Positions 27,811 to 36,849 of a stretch of DNA of 64,000 bases are shown here, piece by piece. Source of the DNA: CP2-2F sp034432555 (GTDB lineage Bacteria > Chloroflexota > Anaerolineae > Aggregatilineales > UBA2796); contig DAOUBW010000048.1 of the NCBI GenBank assembly GCA_034432555.1, positions 62,001-126,000 on the forward strand, read 5' to 3'. The notes under the pieces were generated by a model. It was not told the DNA's origin. It saw only the letters and a program-made list of their open reading frames with translations, and ran no database searches. Position 1 is the stretch's first letter, and each line of letters starts with the position of its first letter. Position numbers and translations under genes: made by a program.

Positions 27811-28887
27811 ATGACGCACATTGTGCTGGACGCGCACCAAGACCTCGCTTGGAACATGCGCGATCTTGATCGAGACTTCCGCCTGAGCGCCTATGCCAAG
27901 CGCAAGGCGGAAGCGGGAACGCCTATCCCTGACAAAGAAGGGCTGTGCATGGTTGGCTTGCCAGAGGCATTGTTAGGGCGTGTGGCGATCATCTTCGCCA
28001 CGCTCTTTGCCAATCCGCAAGGCAGCGCCTACAGCCTGCCTTCGCGCCATATGTACAGCACGCCTGCGGAAGCCCACCAGATCGGCATGAGCCAGTTAGA
28101 TTACTATCACCAACTGGCTGATGAGCATCCACACATTGCCCTGATCCGCGATCGGCGCGAATTGGATGCCGTGCTTGCCACCTGGCAGCCCGACGTGCCG
28201 TTTGAGCAGCACACAGTCGGTTTGGTCGTGCTGATGGAAGGCGCCGATCCGATCCGCGAGCCGCAGGCGTTTGAGGAATGGTATACGCGTGGCGTGCGGA
28301 TCGTCGGCTTGGCGTGGAGCCAGACGCGCTACAGCGGCGGCACAGCTGCGCCCGGTGGCTTGACGAAAGCAGGGCGCGAACTGTTAGATGTGATGGCAAG
28401 TTTCCGTGCCGTGCTGGATGTTAGCCACATGGCGGAACAGGCATTTTTTGAGGCGGTGGATAGCTACGATGGGCAGATCATCGCCAGTCACAGCAATCCG
28501 CGCCGCTTCCGCGACTCGGATCGCCACCTCAGCGACGACATGATCCGCCGTTTGGTGGAGCGCGGCGGCGTGATCGGTGTGGTGCCGTATAACAACTTCC
28601 TATGGCAGCCTGAGCAGCGCCCAACGCGCAAAGCTGAGGCACCTTTAAGCCGCGTGGCAGATGTAATTGATCACATTTGCCAGCTTGCAGGATCGGCGCG
28701 GCACGTGGGCATCGGCACAGATTTTGACGGCGGCTTCGGCGCAAATAGCACGCCTGAAGGCTTGGATACAGTGGCAGATTTGCTTGGCATCGCGCCGTTG
28801 TTGGCAGCCCGCGGCTATAGCGAGGCAGATATTGCGGCGATCCTCAGCGGCAATTTTTTAGGTGTGCTGCGCGCCGCCCTGCCCTAA
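27811..28887 (+). CDS. Membrane dipeptidase (peptidase M19)
   Basis: A 358-aa binuclear-zinc dipeptidase of the M19 (renal dipeptidase) family. Metal and substrate motifs: DAHQDLAWN (H, D), VVLMEGADPI (bridging Glu), LDVSHMAEQAF (His), IIASHSNPR (His), and VGIGTDFDGGFG (Asp). No signal peptide is seen, so it is probably cytosolic despite the family name. It hydrolyses dipeptides, possibly with D-residues. The ATG at 27811 follows AAAGGCGG, and the gene is probably cotranscribed with the DsbA gene. Confidence 0.88.
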   Translation: MTHIVLDAHQDLAWNMRDLDRDFRLSAYAKRKAEAGTPIPDKEGLCMVGLPEALLGRVAIIFATLFANPQGSAYSLPSRHMYSTPAEAHQIGMSQLDYYHQLADEHPHIALIRDRRELDAVLATWQPDVPFEQHTVGLVVLMEGADPIREPQAFEEWYTRGVRIVGLAWSQTRYSGGTAAPGGLTKAGRELLDVMASFRAVLDVSHMAEQAFFEAVDSYDGQIIASHSNPRRFRDSDRHLSDDMIRRLVERGGVIGVVPYNNFLWQPEQRPTRKAEAPLSRVADVIDHICQLAGSARHVGIGTDFDGGFGANSTPEGLDTVADLLGIAPLLAARGYSEADIAAILSGNFLGVLRAALP

Positions 28888-29131
28888 CCTCGCATAGCGG
28901 CAGGTGAATTGAAGGCTTGCCGCTCTGCTGTTCCTTCCCAAAGCAGCCACCTGCCACAGGCAATTCAGCGGCGGATGGGCTGCCTTTCTGAAACATTGCA
29001 TTCATCAGGGCGTGGTCAATTGTGTGGGGTAAAGGCTGCCCTAAGGCATGATTCACGCAAGTTTGGCGCGCCATACCTTTCACCACACCGCGCATTGCTT
29101 GTCTAGTAGGACAGTCGGTGTTAGGATCGGT

Positions 29132-32100
29132 ATGGTTGTGAAAAGTGTAAAGCATCTTGGGAAAGGCTCTAGCCCTGTGAGCGATCATACCCAAACCTTT
29201 CAGTTAGAGCGCTTCAGCCTGATGATTCCTGCTCAAGCTGCAGCGCCTGCCTCCGGTCATCTTATCTCACGCACGGCAGGCATTCGCCCAGAGCATGTCA
29301 TTGAGGCACGCCGAATCGCTACACTCACGCCGCAGCGTGCCGCCACACCCTTAGCACCGCCGCCCGTCGCACTTGGTCTGTTCCGCAGCGATACCGTGGA
29401 CTACGTAGCGGCAAAAGCGCTACCGACCAATGATGGCAGCACCGCCATTCAATACCTGATTGTGCCGTTCGCAGTGCTGCGTGCGCTTGGCGGCAATCTG
29501 CGCGTGCTAGAAGGCTTTGCCCGTGAGCCATTTCCGCCGCCCAATGAAGCGCTGACGCCCTTTGTGGTCGCCAACCCACAACCGCCCACCGCTGCCCAGC
29601 AGACCGACGATCTCTTAGCGCTGCTCGGCTACTGCCGCAACAACATTCGCACAGTCAGCGGCTTGTTGGCGGGCATGGTGCAAGGGCTGGGCGTGATCAT
29701 CACCAATGCGCCCGCCTCTCTGCGCGACAGGCTCACTTTTGTGCAAGGGCTGCTGTGTATGCTGCCCGCGCCAGTGCGTGCTGCCGTCACTTTTGCCACC
29801 CACAGCCCCGATCCTTCCCAAACCCACGCGCAGATCAAGTTTACGCCCACCCTGAGCGAACTGCCCGATCAGCACGTCATCTTTGATTGGCGCACCCAAA
29901 CGCTGAGTGGGCAGCCCGCCGAAGATGCCTACACCAAATTCATGCGCGCCCAGCTCCAGCTGGATACCTCGCTGGTCATTGAGCAGACCGAGAAATTGGC
30001 ACGCACTGCTACCTGGCGTGCCATGCGCCGCGAGACTATGGCAAGCGCCTTAGCGTGGGCATCCAAGCGCGCCGCGCTGGATGAATTGGTGTTGCAGCGC
30101 CAGCCGGCGGATCGGGCGATGGTGGCTGCCGTGCTGCGCGAAGACCCTACCCTCTCTGATGAGCTGCGCGTTGCCTATTGTGGGCATTTGCTCTCGTTTT
30201 CGCTGGCGCTGGGCGATTACAGCCACACCGAGATGATCCCTGCCCTTGCCGCCCAGAGCAAAGAAATTGCCGATACCGTCTATGAGCAGTTGTGGTCGGC
30301 TGCCAGCGGCGAGCGCGCTATGGATGTCTATCATTTGGTCTCGCGCTGGCTGGCACAAGCACCACACGGCGCTGATCTGAGCCGTTGGCGTCCCCTGTTG
30401 GCGATGGCAGCCAACGCACGTGCGAACCTGCTGCTTAGCGCGCCGCCGCGTGAGTTTGCCGCCTTCCTCGAACAGTTCACGGCTGCCACCAGCGGCGTCC
30501 CAATGGAGCAGGTTGCCGCGCAGCTCATCACCCTAGCGCGCCGCCGCGCCAACGAAAACGCCGAAACTGCCCGCGCTGTGTTCCTATTGGCAGCCTACTA
30601 CCTTTCGTTGGGCAATATGCAGCGCCTTGTGGCAGAGACAGCCTTTGTGGCGCAATTGCCGCCTAATCTGCGCGCCATTTTTCCACACCTGCGCGCCGAT
30701 GCGCCCAAGCCCGCGCCGCAGATGGTGCTGGCACGCGCTGCGGAAGCGCTTGGCGAGGCACATCAACCTGTTTTGATCGGCAGGCTGACCGACTGGGCAT
30801 TGAGCGTCCAGCGCAGCGACCTAATTGATACCGACGCGCTCTTTGCTTTGGTGAAGTTGGCAACCTCGCCCTTTGCTGGGCGCTTTGATCAGGTCATTCA
30901 AAATGTGGTGGATGATCTGGGCAGCCTGAACGCGCTGCGCGGCATGAGTGTTGAGGCGCAAAGCAGTCTCATCACACTCAATTTGGCGCGTGGGCGCTAC
31001 TACGAGGCAGTCGAGCAGATCACGCTCTGCAACGACATGATTTATCAGGGCGCACGCCAAGAACAAATTGCCGAAGTAGTGCATATCACCTTCCGCGATG
31101 CACCTATCGGCACGCCTGAATTGCTAACAGCCCTGGCCGCGCTCCAACACAGCACGCTCAAGCCTGTGCTGCGCGCCCGCGCTGATTTAGGCGCGCTGGA
31201 AGGGCGCAATTGGGAGGCTGCCATGCAGCCGGTGACGGATCGCCTCTCGGCGCTTTTCTATAACGATCCGCGCCTGATCGCCGTCATCGGCGTTGAGCCA
31301 GCCATACGCTTATTGCAAGCGGCTGCCGAACGCAAGGATGCCATCGAGTCGCTGCGGATGACAAACGCGCTTGCCAGCTATGCCCTAACCTTTGGCGACC
31401 AAGACAGCCGCATGGCTGAGCTGATTAGCCGTGCCTACGCGCTCTTGAACTGGTCGCCTGAGGTGCGTGAAGCAGGCTTAGAGATCGTGCGCGACTATAT
31501 TCGGCGCACCACGCCTGATCAGGCTGCCAAAGTGCCGCAGTTGGTTGGCAGTCGGCATGGTGAGGCAATCTATAAGGCGCTAGAGGCAACCTACCGCGTC
31601 CGTTTGGTGACCAGTGGCGCGGATTTTGGCGTGTTCGCCGAACAATCGCAAATCGCGGCGCTGTTGCTCACCGATATTGCCGCCTACTATGAAAACGAGC
31701 GCGAAGCGCCGAATATTCCCAAACTGCGCCGCAACATCGAGGTGATGAGCGGCGGACTTTCTGAGGCAGAACGGCGGCGGCTTGCCGAGAACGCTATCCT
31801 CATCAGCGAGTCGCTGCTTAAGCTCTATCAGCGCCATCAGAAGCGCTTTGCACGGCGCAGCCGCCAAGAGCTAGAAACACGGCAAGCTGCCCTCGCCCGC
31901 TCAGAGGCTGTGCCACAGAGCGGCATCGAGATGCTGCAATGGCTTGGTGCGCGCTTGGGCGAAGGGCGCACCTATGTGCTGCGCTTGCAGCGTGAGGCAA
32001 GCAACTATCTGTTTGGCACGCGCTCCCTGAATATGCTGCTGCGCGAATCGGCATTGGTGGTGCCGCTCTTGAACGGCTTGCTGGCAGCACTGCCCGAAGA

Positions 32101-32377
32101 AAGCGCCGCCGAATCGGACTTGAACGCGCTGTGCAGCGAAGTAGACAGCCTGTGGCAGGCTGTGCCAGCCGCCCGCCAGCGCGAATTGCAACCGACTCTT
32201 GCGCCAAGCCTGCAACACGCCGCCACCGCCATCCTAAAGCTGGGCGAGAAGGCGAACGAGCGCGCCCTGCAAGATGCCAGCCGCCGCCGCCAACTGATCA
32301 CAGGGCGCACACCGCCGCGCAACGCCCTAGAGATGTTCTTCTGGCTGAGTGGCTACTTTAACGGCGATCAGCGTTAG
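29132..32377 (+). CDS. Large protein of unknown function (possible GAP1-N2-like N-terminus)
   Basis: A 1081-aa protein with no signal peptide or membrane segment. The first ~150 residues show a strand-rich pattern (FQLERFSLMIP, SGHLISRTAGI, then IQYLIVPFAVLRALGGNLRV) that loosely recalls the GAP1-N2 domain described in NTP-dependent conflict systems; this is a tentative resemblance only. The rest is almost entirely alpha-helical, with many Ala/Leu/Arg-rich repeats of the HEAT/TPR-like kind. The start is uncertain: the frame opens at 29048, and I prefer the ATG at 29132. It reads without frameshift for over 3 kb. Two downstream genes on the same strand follow closely (3 and 9 bases) and form a unit with it. 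Confidence 0.7.
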   Translation: MVVKSVKHLGKGSSPVSDHTQTFQLERFSLMIPAQAAAPASGHLISRTAGIRPEHVIEARRIATLTPQRAATPLAPPPVALGLFRSDTVDYVAAKALPTNDGSTAIQYLIVPFAVLRALGGNLRVLEGFAREPFPPPNEALTPFVVANPQPPTAAQQTDDLLALLGYCRNNIRTVSGLLAGMVQGLGVIITNAPASLRDRLTFVQGLLCMLPAPVRAAVTFATHSPDPSQTHAQIKFTPTLSELPDQHVIFDWRTQTLSGQPAEDAYTKFMRAQLQLDTSLVIEQTEKLARTATWRAMRRETMASALAWASKRAALDELVLQRQPADRAMVAAVLREDPTLSDELRVAYCGHLLSFSLALGDYSHTEMIPALAAQSKEIADTVYEQLWSAASGERAMDVYHLVSRWLAQAPHGADLSRWRPLLAMAANARANLLLSAPPREFAAFLEQFTAATSGVPMEQVAAQLITLARRRANENAETARAVFLLAAYYLSLGNMQRLVAETAFVAQLPPNLRAIFPHLRADAPKPAPQMVLARAAEALGEAHQPVLIGRLTDWALSVQRSDLIDTDALFALVKLATSPFAGRFDQVIQNVVDDLGSLNALRGMSVEAQSSLITLNLARGRYYEAVEQITLCNDMIYQGARQEQIAEVVHITFRDAPIGTPELLTALAALQHSTLKPVLRARADLGALEGRNWEAAMQPVTDRLSALFYNDPRLIAVIGVEPAIRLLQAAAERKDAIESLRMTNALASYALTFGDQDSRMAELISRAYALLNWSPEVREAGLEIVRDYIRRTTPDQAAKVPQLVGSRHGEAIYKALEATYRVRLVTSGADFGVFAEQSQIAALLLTDIAAYYENEREAPNIPKLRRNIEVMSGGLSEAERRRLAENAILISESLLKLYQRHQKRFARRSRQELETRQAALARSEAVPQSGIEMLQWLGARLGEGRTYVLRLQREASNYLFGTRSLNMLLRESALVVPLLNGLLAALPEESAAESDLNALCSEVDSLWQAVPAARQRELQPTLAPSLQHAATAILKLGEKANERALQDASRRRQLITGRTPPRNALEMFFWLSGYFNGDQR

Positions 32378-32379
32378 CC

Positions 32380-32766
32380 GTGCGTGCGCCGCTGTGGGTG
32401 ATCATAGGCGTGGGACTGCTGAGCGCCTTCAATGGGCTTGGCGCGTTAGGCGTTATGGCAGCACTGCCCACGCTGCGCGATTTGCCGTTAGGCGTGCCGC
32501 TTGTGGTGCTGCTTGGCGTGCCGCTGCTGTGGAGCGTTGTATTTGCGCTGCTGTGCTTTGGTATTTGCGTGCGGTGGCAGCACGCATGGCGTTTTTTTGC
32601 GCCGCTGCTGAGCGCCTATGCCCTCTCGCGCTTGGCATTAGCACTGCTTGCCCAAAGTGATTATGATCAGGGGCGCCTTGGCGCACAGGTGGCGCTCACA
32701 GTGCTATTCAGCGGCACGGTGTGGTGGTATGCTTGGCGCAAAGGCGGGCTTGGCAAGCACAGATAA
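32380..32766 (+). CDS. Small polytopic membrane protein
   Basis: A 128-aa protein with four predicted membrane helices (about residues 4-26, 38-62, 70-90 and 98-118) and a basic C-terminus (RKGGLGKHR). GTG start 2 bases after the large gene's stop. No family recognised. Its position between a large soluble protein and a nuclease-like protein suggests one transcript. Confidence 0.55.
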   Translation: MRAPLWVIIGVGLLSAFNGLGALGVMAALPTLRDLPLGVPLVVLLGVPLLWSVVFALLCFGICVRWQHAWRFFAPLLSAYALSRLALALLAQSDYDQGRLGAQVALTVLFSGTVWWYAWRKGGLGKHR

Positions 32767-32775
32767 GGATAATAG

Positions 32776-33879
32776 ATGGCAACCCTGCAACTGACACCTG
32801 ACCATTTAGTGCATATTGAGCGTTTTGTGCCTGCCTTTCGGCGCTTTCTGGATGACTATGAACAGGCAGAGAGCGTGTTGGCGCGCCGCGCACGCAACAC
32901 GCTTTACGAGAACCTGCTGACGCCTGAAGCGCTCGACGGCATGACCGAACTAGAGCTAGGGCAGATCGTTAGCTCGCTGTGGGCAAACCGCCAGTGGGGC
33001 AACAAAAGCTACCTCGTCGATAAGCTGATTGCAGCCAACAGCCTGCCGGCGATTGCCAAACACCTGCGTGATTTGCTGTGGGGCGTCGAAGAAGTGGGCA
33101 GGCGTTATGATACCTTTCGGGGTGCCATCAAGGGCTTGGGCTCAGCTTCCATCACCGAGTTGTTGGCGTTCGCCCATCCGCAGACGTGCGGTGTGTGGAA
33201 CGACGCGGCACGCGGCGCGCTCGAAATCCTAGGGCTGCGCGATGTGCTGCCCACTTTGCGGAAAGCACAAATCAGTGGGCATGAGTACCGCCGTTTCAAC
33301 GCACTGTTGGCGTCGTTGCGAACTGCCTTAGAGTCGTTTGGCATTGAAGGGCTGGATTACCTTGACCTGAACAGCTTCCTCTATATGGTCTGGGAGCTTG
33401 GGCGTGAGCAGGTGCGCCCAACGCAGCCGCCCAACGCTGAGGACGACACCGATGATTTTGATCATGACATCGTGGTTGACCAATTGGTGAATATTGGGCA
33501 GTGGCTGGGCTTTGTGGCGGAAAAAGAGCAGATCGTGGCGCGTGGCGCAAGAGTGGATGCGATCTGGCAGGCGCGCATTGCCAATTTAGGCGTGGTGACC
33601 TACGTCTTTGAGGTGCAGCGGCGCGGCTCGGTTGATTCGCTGATCCTGAATTTGCAGCGCGCTCAGAATAATCCGACGGTGCAACGGCTGATTGTGGTGG
33701 CGCGTGCCGATTCGTTAGAGCGCATTCGCAGCGAGATCGCTACCCTGCCAGAGAATTTCCGCAAATCGGTTGGCTTTATGGAGGTTGGGGAGGCGGTGCG
33801 CGCTACGGAGCTGATCGGCGAATTATCAGGCATTATCGGGCGCTTGGAGTTGGTGCGGAGTGTCTTTGATGTGACCTGA
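32776..33879 (+). CDS. Probable PD-(D/E)XK nuclease-like protein with N-terminal helical DNA-binding part
   Basis: A 367-aa protein. The N-terminal ~200 residues are helical and contain IKGLGSASITELLAFAHPQT followed by VWNDAARGALEILG, a pattern seen near helix-hairpin-helix-like DNA-binding parts. After an acidic linker (AEDDTDDFDHD) the C-terminal part reads RGARVDAIWQARI then VVTYVFEVQRRGSVD and NLQRAQNNPTVQRLIVVA. The Asp of RVDAIW and the ExQ of FEVQ are spaced like the catalytic D...(E)xK/Q of the PD-(D/E)XK fold, so a metal-dependent nuclease is plausible, though Q replaces K. Third gene of the unit starting at 29132; converges on rnhB. Confidence 0.6.
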   Translation: MATLQLTPDHLVHIERFVPAFRRFLDDYEQAESVLARRARNTLYENLLTPEALDGMTELELGQIVSSLWANRQWGNKSYLVDKLIAANSLPAIAKHLRDLLWGVEEVGRRYDTFRGAIKGLGSASITELLAFAHPQTCGVWNDAARGALEILGLRDVLPTLRKAQISGHEYRRFNALLASLRTALESFGIEGLDYLDLNSFLYMVWELGREQVRPTQPPNAEDDTDDFDHDIVVDQLVNIGQWLGFVAEKEQIVARGARVDAIWQARIANLGVVTYVFEVQRRGSVDSLILNLQRAQNNPTVQRLIVVARADSLERIRSEIATLPENFRKSVGFMEVGEAVRATELIGELSGIIGRLELVRSVFDVT

Positions 33880-33887
33880 GTTATCAC

Positions 33888-34514
33888 CTAATCCGCCTCA
33901 AAGCCGGGCAAGCGCGGTGGCTTGCTGAGCGCCGTCGCCACGAATTTACAGCGGTGGTGTGGGCTTAAGCCATGTTCGCGCAAGGCAGCAAGGTGCGCGG
34001 TGGTGCCATAGCCGCGGTTGTGATCCCAGCCGTAGTGTGGGTGCTGCTCATGCAGCTCCGCCATGATCTGATCGCGCTTGACCTTCGCCACAATCGAGGC
34101 GGCAGCGACGGACTCAAACTGTTCATCAGCGCGCACCACACAGCGCACACGCGGCGCCTTTCTGCCTAAGTTGGTCAACCTCAGGTTCCCATCTACCACA
34201 TAGTGCGCTGCCTCAAAGGGGCGCCAAATCAGCGCCTCAAAGATGCTGCGATTTGCCCAACCGATACCGTTCGCATCAATATCCGTCACACTGATGATCT
34301 CGATCTCTACGAAGGCTGCCCACTCATAGATGTAGCGCACCGCCTCAGCGCGCTGTTTCGGCGTCAGCTTCTTAGAGTCCCGAAAGGGCAGATCGGGAAA
34401 CTTTTCGGTCAGGCGGAAGTTAGGCGGAAAGGCGACCATAGCAGCCACCAGCACACCGGCTAAGGCGCCGCGCCCTGCCTCATCCAGCCCGCAGGTCAAC
34501 AGCGGCGCATTCAT
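33888..34514 (-). CDS. rnhB: Ribonuclease HII
   Basis: A 208-aa nuclease that cuts RNA in RNA/DNA hybrids and removes single ribonucleotides. Catalytic residues: CGLDEAGRGALAG (D, E), HYVVDGNL (D) and the Asp of CVVRADEQFESVAAASIVAK. Normal length, no signal peptide. Its ATG overlaps the stop of the upstream receiver-cyclase gene by 4 bases, so the two are translationally coupled. Confidence 0.93.
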   Translation of the reverse strand: MNAPLLTCGLDEAGRGALAGVLVAAMVAFPPNFRLTEKFPDLPFRDSKKLTPKQRAEAVRYIYEWAAFVEIEIISVTDIDANGIGWANRSIFEALIWRPFEAAHYVVDGNLRLTNLGRKAPRVRCVVRADEQFESVAAASIVAKVKRDQIMAELHEQHPHYGWDHNRGYGTTAHLAALREHGLSPHHRCKFVATALSKPPRLPGFEAD

Positions 34515-36097
34515 AGCACTTCTTGCACCTCATAGACCACCACAGCGCCACGCCGACTGCGTAGCTGCACCTCGCCCAGTTTGCGCGCCACCACACGGTT
34601 ACCCAATTGGGCAATGACAGCCTCCTCCACCAAAATCTGACCAGGTCGTGCGCTTTCTTGCAGGCGGCGCGCCACGTTGACGGGATCGCCAACGGCGGCA
34701 TAGCTCATGGCACGCGCCGTACCAATGTTGCCGACCACTGCCTCGCCCAGCGCGATGCCAATGCCAAAGGCGAGCGATTCGACGCCTTGCTGGGCGTTGA
34801 CTTGTGCAACCGCTGCTTGCAAGGCAAGGGCTGACTCTAAGGCGCGGTAGAGGTGATCGGGCTGTTCCAGCGGCGCGTTGAAAAATGCCATTACCGCATC
34901 GCCGGCAAACTTATCAATCGTCCCTTCGCGGGCAAAAATAGTATCGGCGGCAAGCGCAAAATAGGTGTTTAGCAGCTTCAAGGACTGTTCGGGCGGATGC
35001 TGTTCGGCGTAGGCTGTGAAGCCACGCAGATCGGCAAACATCACGCTGATCTCGCGGCGTGTGCCGCCGAACTGCATTGCTTGCGGCGCTTGCAACACAC
35101 GGCTGACCACACTTGGCGCAACGTAGCGCTCAAAGGCGCCGCGAATCTGCATCTTCTCGCGCTCTTTGATCTCCTCAAGGGCGTAGAAGTTACGGGCGTT
35201 CTCAATGGCGATGGCGGCATAGTCGCCTAGCGCAGAGAGCAGCGCGGCATCATTATCGGTAAATTGGCGGGTGCCTGGCGTCAGGTTTTCGATGTTGATG
35301 ACGCCGATCACGCTGTTGCCAACCAACATCGGCACATAGAGCGAGGCGCTCGGTGCGTGTGGATTCATCTGGCGGAGCTGCTGCAACTGTTGCGGTGTCA
35401 GCATGACGGGGCGCGCTGTGCTTACAGCGCGGTCTGCCAACCGATCCTGTGCCACTTCTTCAGTAGATTGGGCGTGCTGTTCGCCGCGCCGTCGGATGGC
35501 ACGCAACAACAATGCGCTGCCTTCCACCAACAGCAGGCTGGCTTGCTCTGCGCCCGTCATGCTGATGGCAGCATCCACCACACGCGCCAAAAGCTGTGGC
35601 AAATCCATCAGGGCAGCCACGCTCTTGCCAACGCTATAGAGCGTGTTTAGCTCTTTAATGCGTGTGTGCAATTCTCGGTTGGCGTTCAACAAGCGCATGG
35701 TGAGCGCTTCTTTTTCGCGGCGCAGGCGCACTTCGGCAAGGCTGTTCTCAATGGCGTTCAGCATTTCCTCAGTGGTGTAGGGCTTTTTCAGGTAATCGCG
35801 CACGCCCATGCGGAATACTTCAATGGCAATATCCTCTGAGCCATGAAAGGTCATCAAGATGACGGGAATGTTCAGCCCATCACGGCGAAGCGCCTCTAAA
35901 ACGCCAACACCATCTAGGCGCGGCATCTGCAAATCCAGCAGAATGAGATCAGGTGGCTCGCGGCGCACAATCTCAAGACACTCCACGCCGTCACGCGCTT
36001 CCAATACGCGGTATTCGTTTGGCTGCAAGATATATTTGATGATAAATTCACGGTTTTCGCGTCCATCATCCACGACCAGAATGCGTTCGTTTGCCAC
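34511..36097 (-). CDS. Response regulator with GAF and class III nucleotide cyclase domains
   Basis: A 528-aa protein. Receiver (1-120): ILVVDDGRENREFII, LILLDLQMPRLDGVGV (phospho-Asp), ILMTFHGSED, YLKKPYTTEEM. GAF (about 165-310): INIENLTPGTRQFTDND is a typical GAF strand-helix. Class III cyclase (about 330-505): VMFADLRGFTAYAEQ and KFAGDAVMAFF carry the two metal Asp residues, and YAAVGDPVNVARRLQ the substrate/transition-state region. The Lys of DKFAGD and the Asp of VGDPVN favour adenylate cyclase. So a phosphorelay signal is turned into cAMP production. No cognate kinase is adjacent. Confidence 0.9.
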   Translation of the reverse strand: MANERILVVDDGRENREFIIKYILQPNEYRVLEARDGVECLEIVRREPPDLILLDLQMPRLDGVGVLEALRRDGLNIPVILMTFHGSEDIAIEVFRMGVRDYLKKPYTTEEMLNAIENSLAEVRLRREKEALTMRLLNANRELHTRIKELNTLYSVGKSVAALMDLPQLLARVVDAAISMTGAEQASLLLVEGSALLLRAIRRRGEQHAQSTEEVAQDRLADRAVSTARPVMLTPQQLQQLRQMNPHAPSASLYVPMLVGNSVIGVINIENLTPGTRQFTDNDAALLSALGDYAAIAIENARNFYALEEIKEREKMQIRGAFERYVAPSVVSRVLQAPQAMQFGGTRREISVMFADLRGFTAYAEQHPPEQSLKLLNTYFALAADTIFAREGTIDKFAGDAVMAFFNAPLEQPDHLYRALESALALQAAVAQVNAQQGVESLAFGIGIALGEAVVGNIGTARAMSYAAVGDPVNVARRLQESARPGQILVEEAVIAQLGNRVVARKLGEVQLRSRRGAVVVYEVQEVL

Positions 36098-36300
36098 GGT
36101 ACGACCTTTTATGCGCCTAAGAAGGTTGCCTACGCTTAACAGTATATGCAGATCAGGCAGGTTGCGGCAAGCCCACAGTGTTATAAAATCGTATTGAAAC
36201 AGGTGTCTGCCATAGATTCAGGTAGCGCTTACAGTGACGCACAGGCGGCTTTCGCCTAGACTCAGTCTTAAGCGGTTTTATACGGCAAAGGAGCATCGGC

Positions 36301-36849
36301 GTGACAAAACTTTTTGTAGCCTTTTTCAACGACTCAGCGCGGGCGCATCAGGTGTTAGAAGAACTGCAAGATATGGAGTTCGAACAACTGATTGACCTGC
36401 AAGATGCGGTGGTGGTCACCAAAAATGGGCGCGGCAAAATGCGCGTCTATCAGACGCATGACGTTAATCCCGGCTTGGGCGCGCTGAGCGGCGCGGCAGT
36501 TGGCGTGATTGTTGGCAGCATCATCGGCGGACCGCTTGGGTGGGGCTTGCTGGCAAGCGGCGCTGCCGTTGGGCTGCTGGCAGGCTCAGGCGTTGGCGCG
36601 TTGGTGGCAGCCCTAATTGATAGTGGCATTGATAACAATTTCATTCAGCAAGTGGCGGAAGCGGTGCAGCCGAACACCTCAGCGCTGTTCGTCTTGGTGC
36701 GCAAAGGCGAAATCGAGATGATAGCGCGCGAACTGCAACGTTTTGCGGCGCGCCTGATCGAGACGGAAATCGCCACAGAACAAGTTGCCGCCATCCAAGA
36801 GGCGGTGGATAACCTGCCCAACCTCCCACGCGAAGGCGACCCACAATGA
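36301..36849 (+). CDS. DUF1269 family membrane-associated protein
   Basis: A 182-aa protein of the DUF1269 (general-stress-like) family. A ferredoxin-like N-terminal half (FVAFFNDSARAHQVLEELQD, LIDLQDAVVVTKNGRGKMRV) is followed by a Gly/Ala-rich hydrophobic hairpin (GALSGAAVGVIVGSIIGGPL and LLASGAAVGLLAGSGVGAL), and a C-terminal half with NTSALFVLVRKGE. GTG start behind AAAGGAG. The next gene overlaps by 4 bases, so it is translationally coupled. Confidence 0.82.
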   Translation: MTKLFVAFFNDSARAHQVLEELQDMEFEQLIDLQDAVVVTKNGRGKMRVYQTHDVNPGLGALSGAAVGVIVGSIIGGPLGWGLLASGAAVGLLAGSGVGALVAALIDSGIDNNFIQQVAEAVQPNTSALFVLVRKGEIEMIARELQRFAARLIETEIATEQVAAIQEAVDNLPNLPREGDPQ

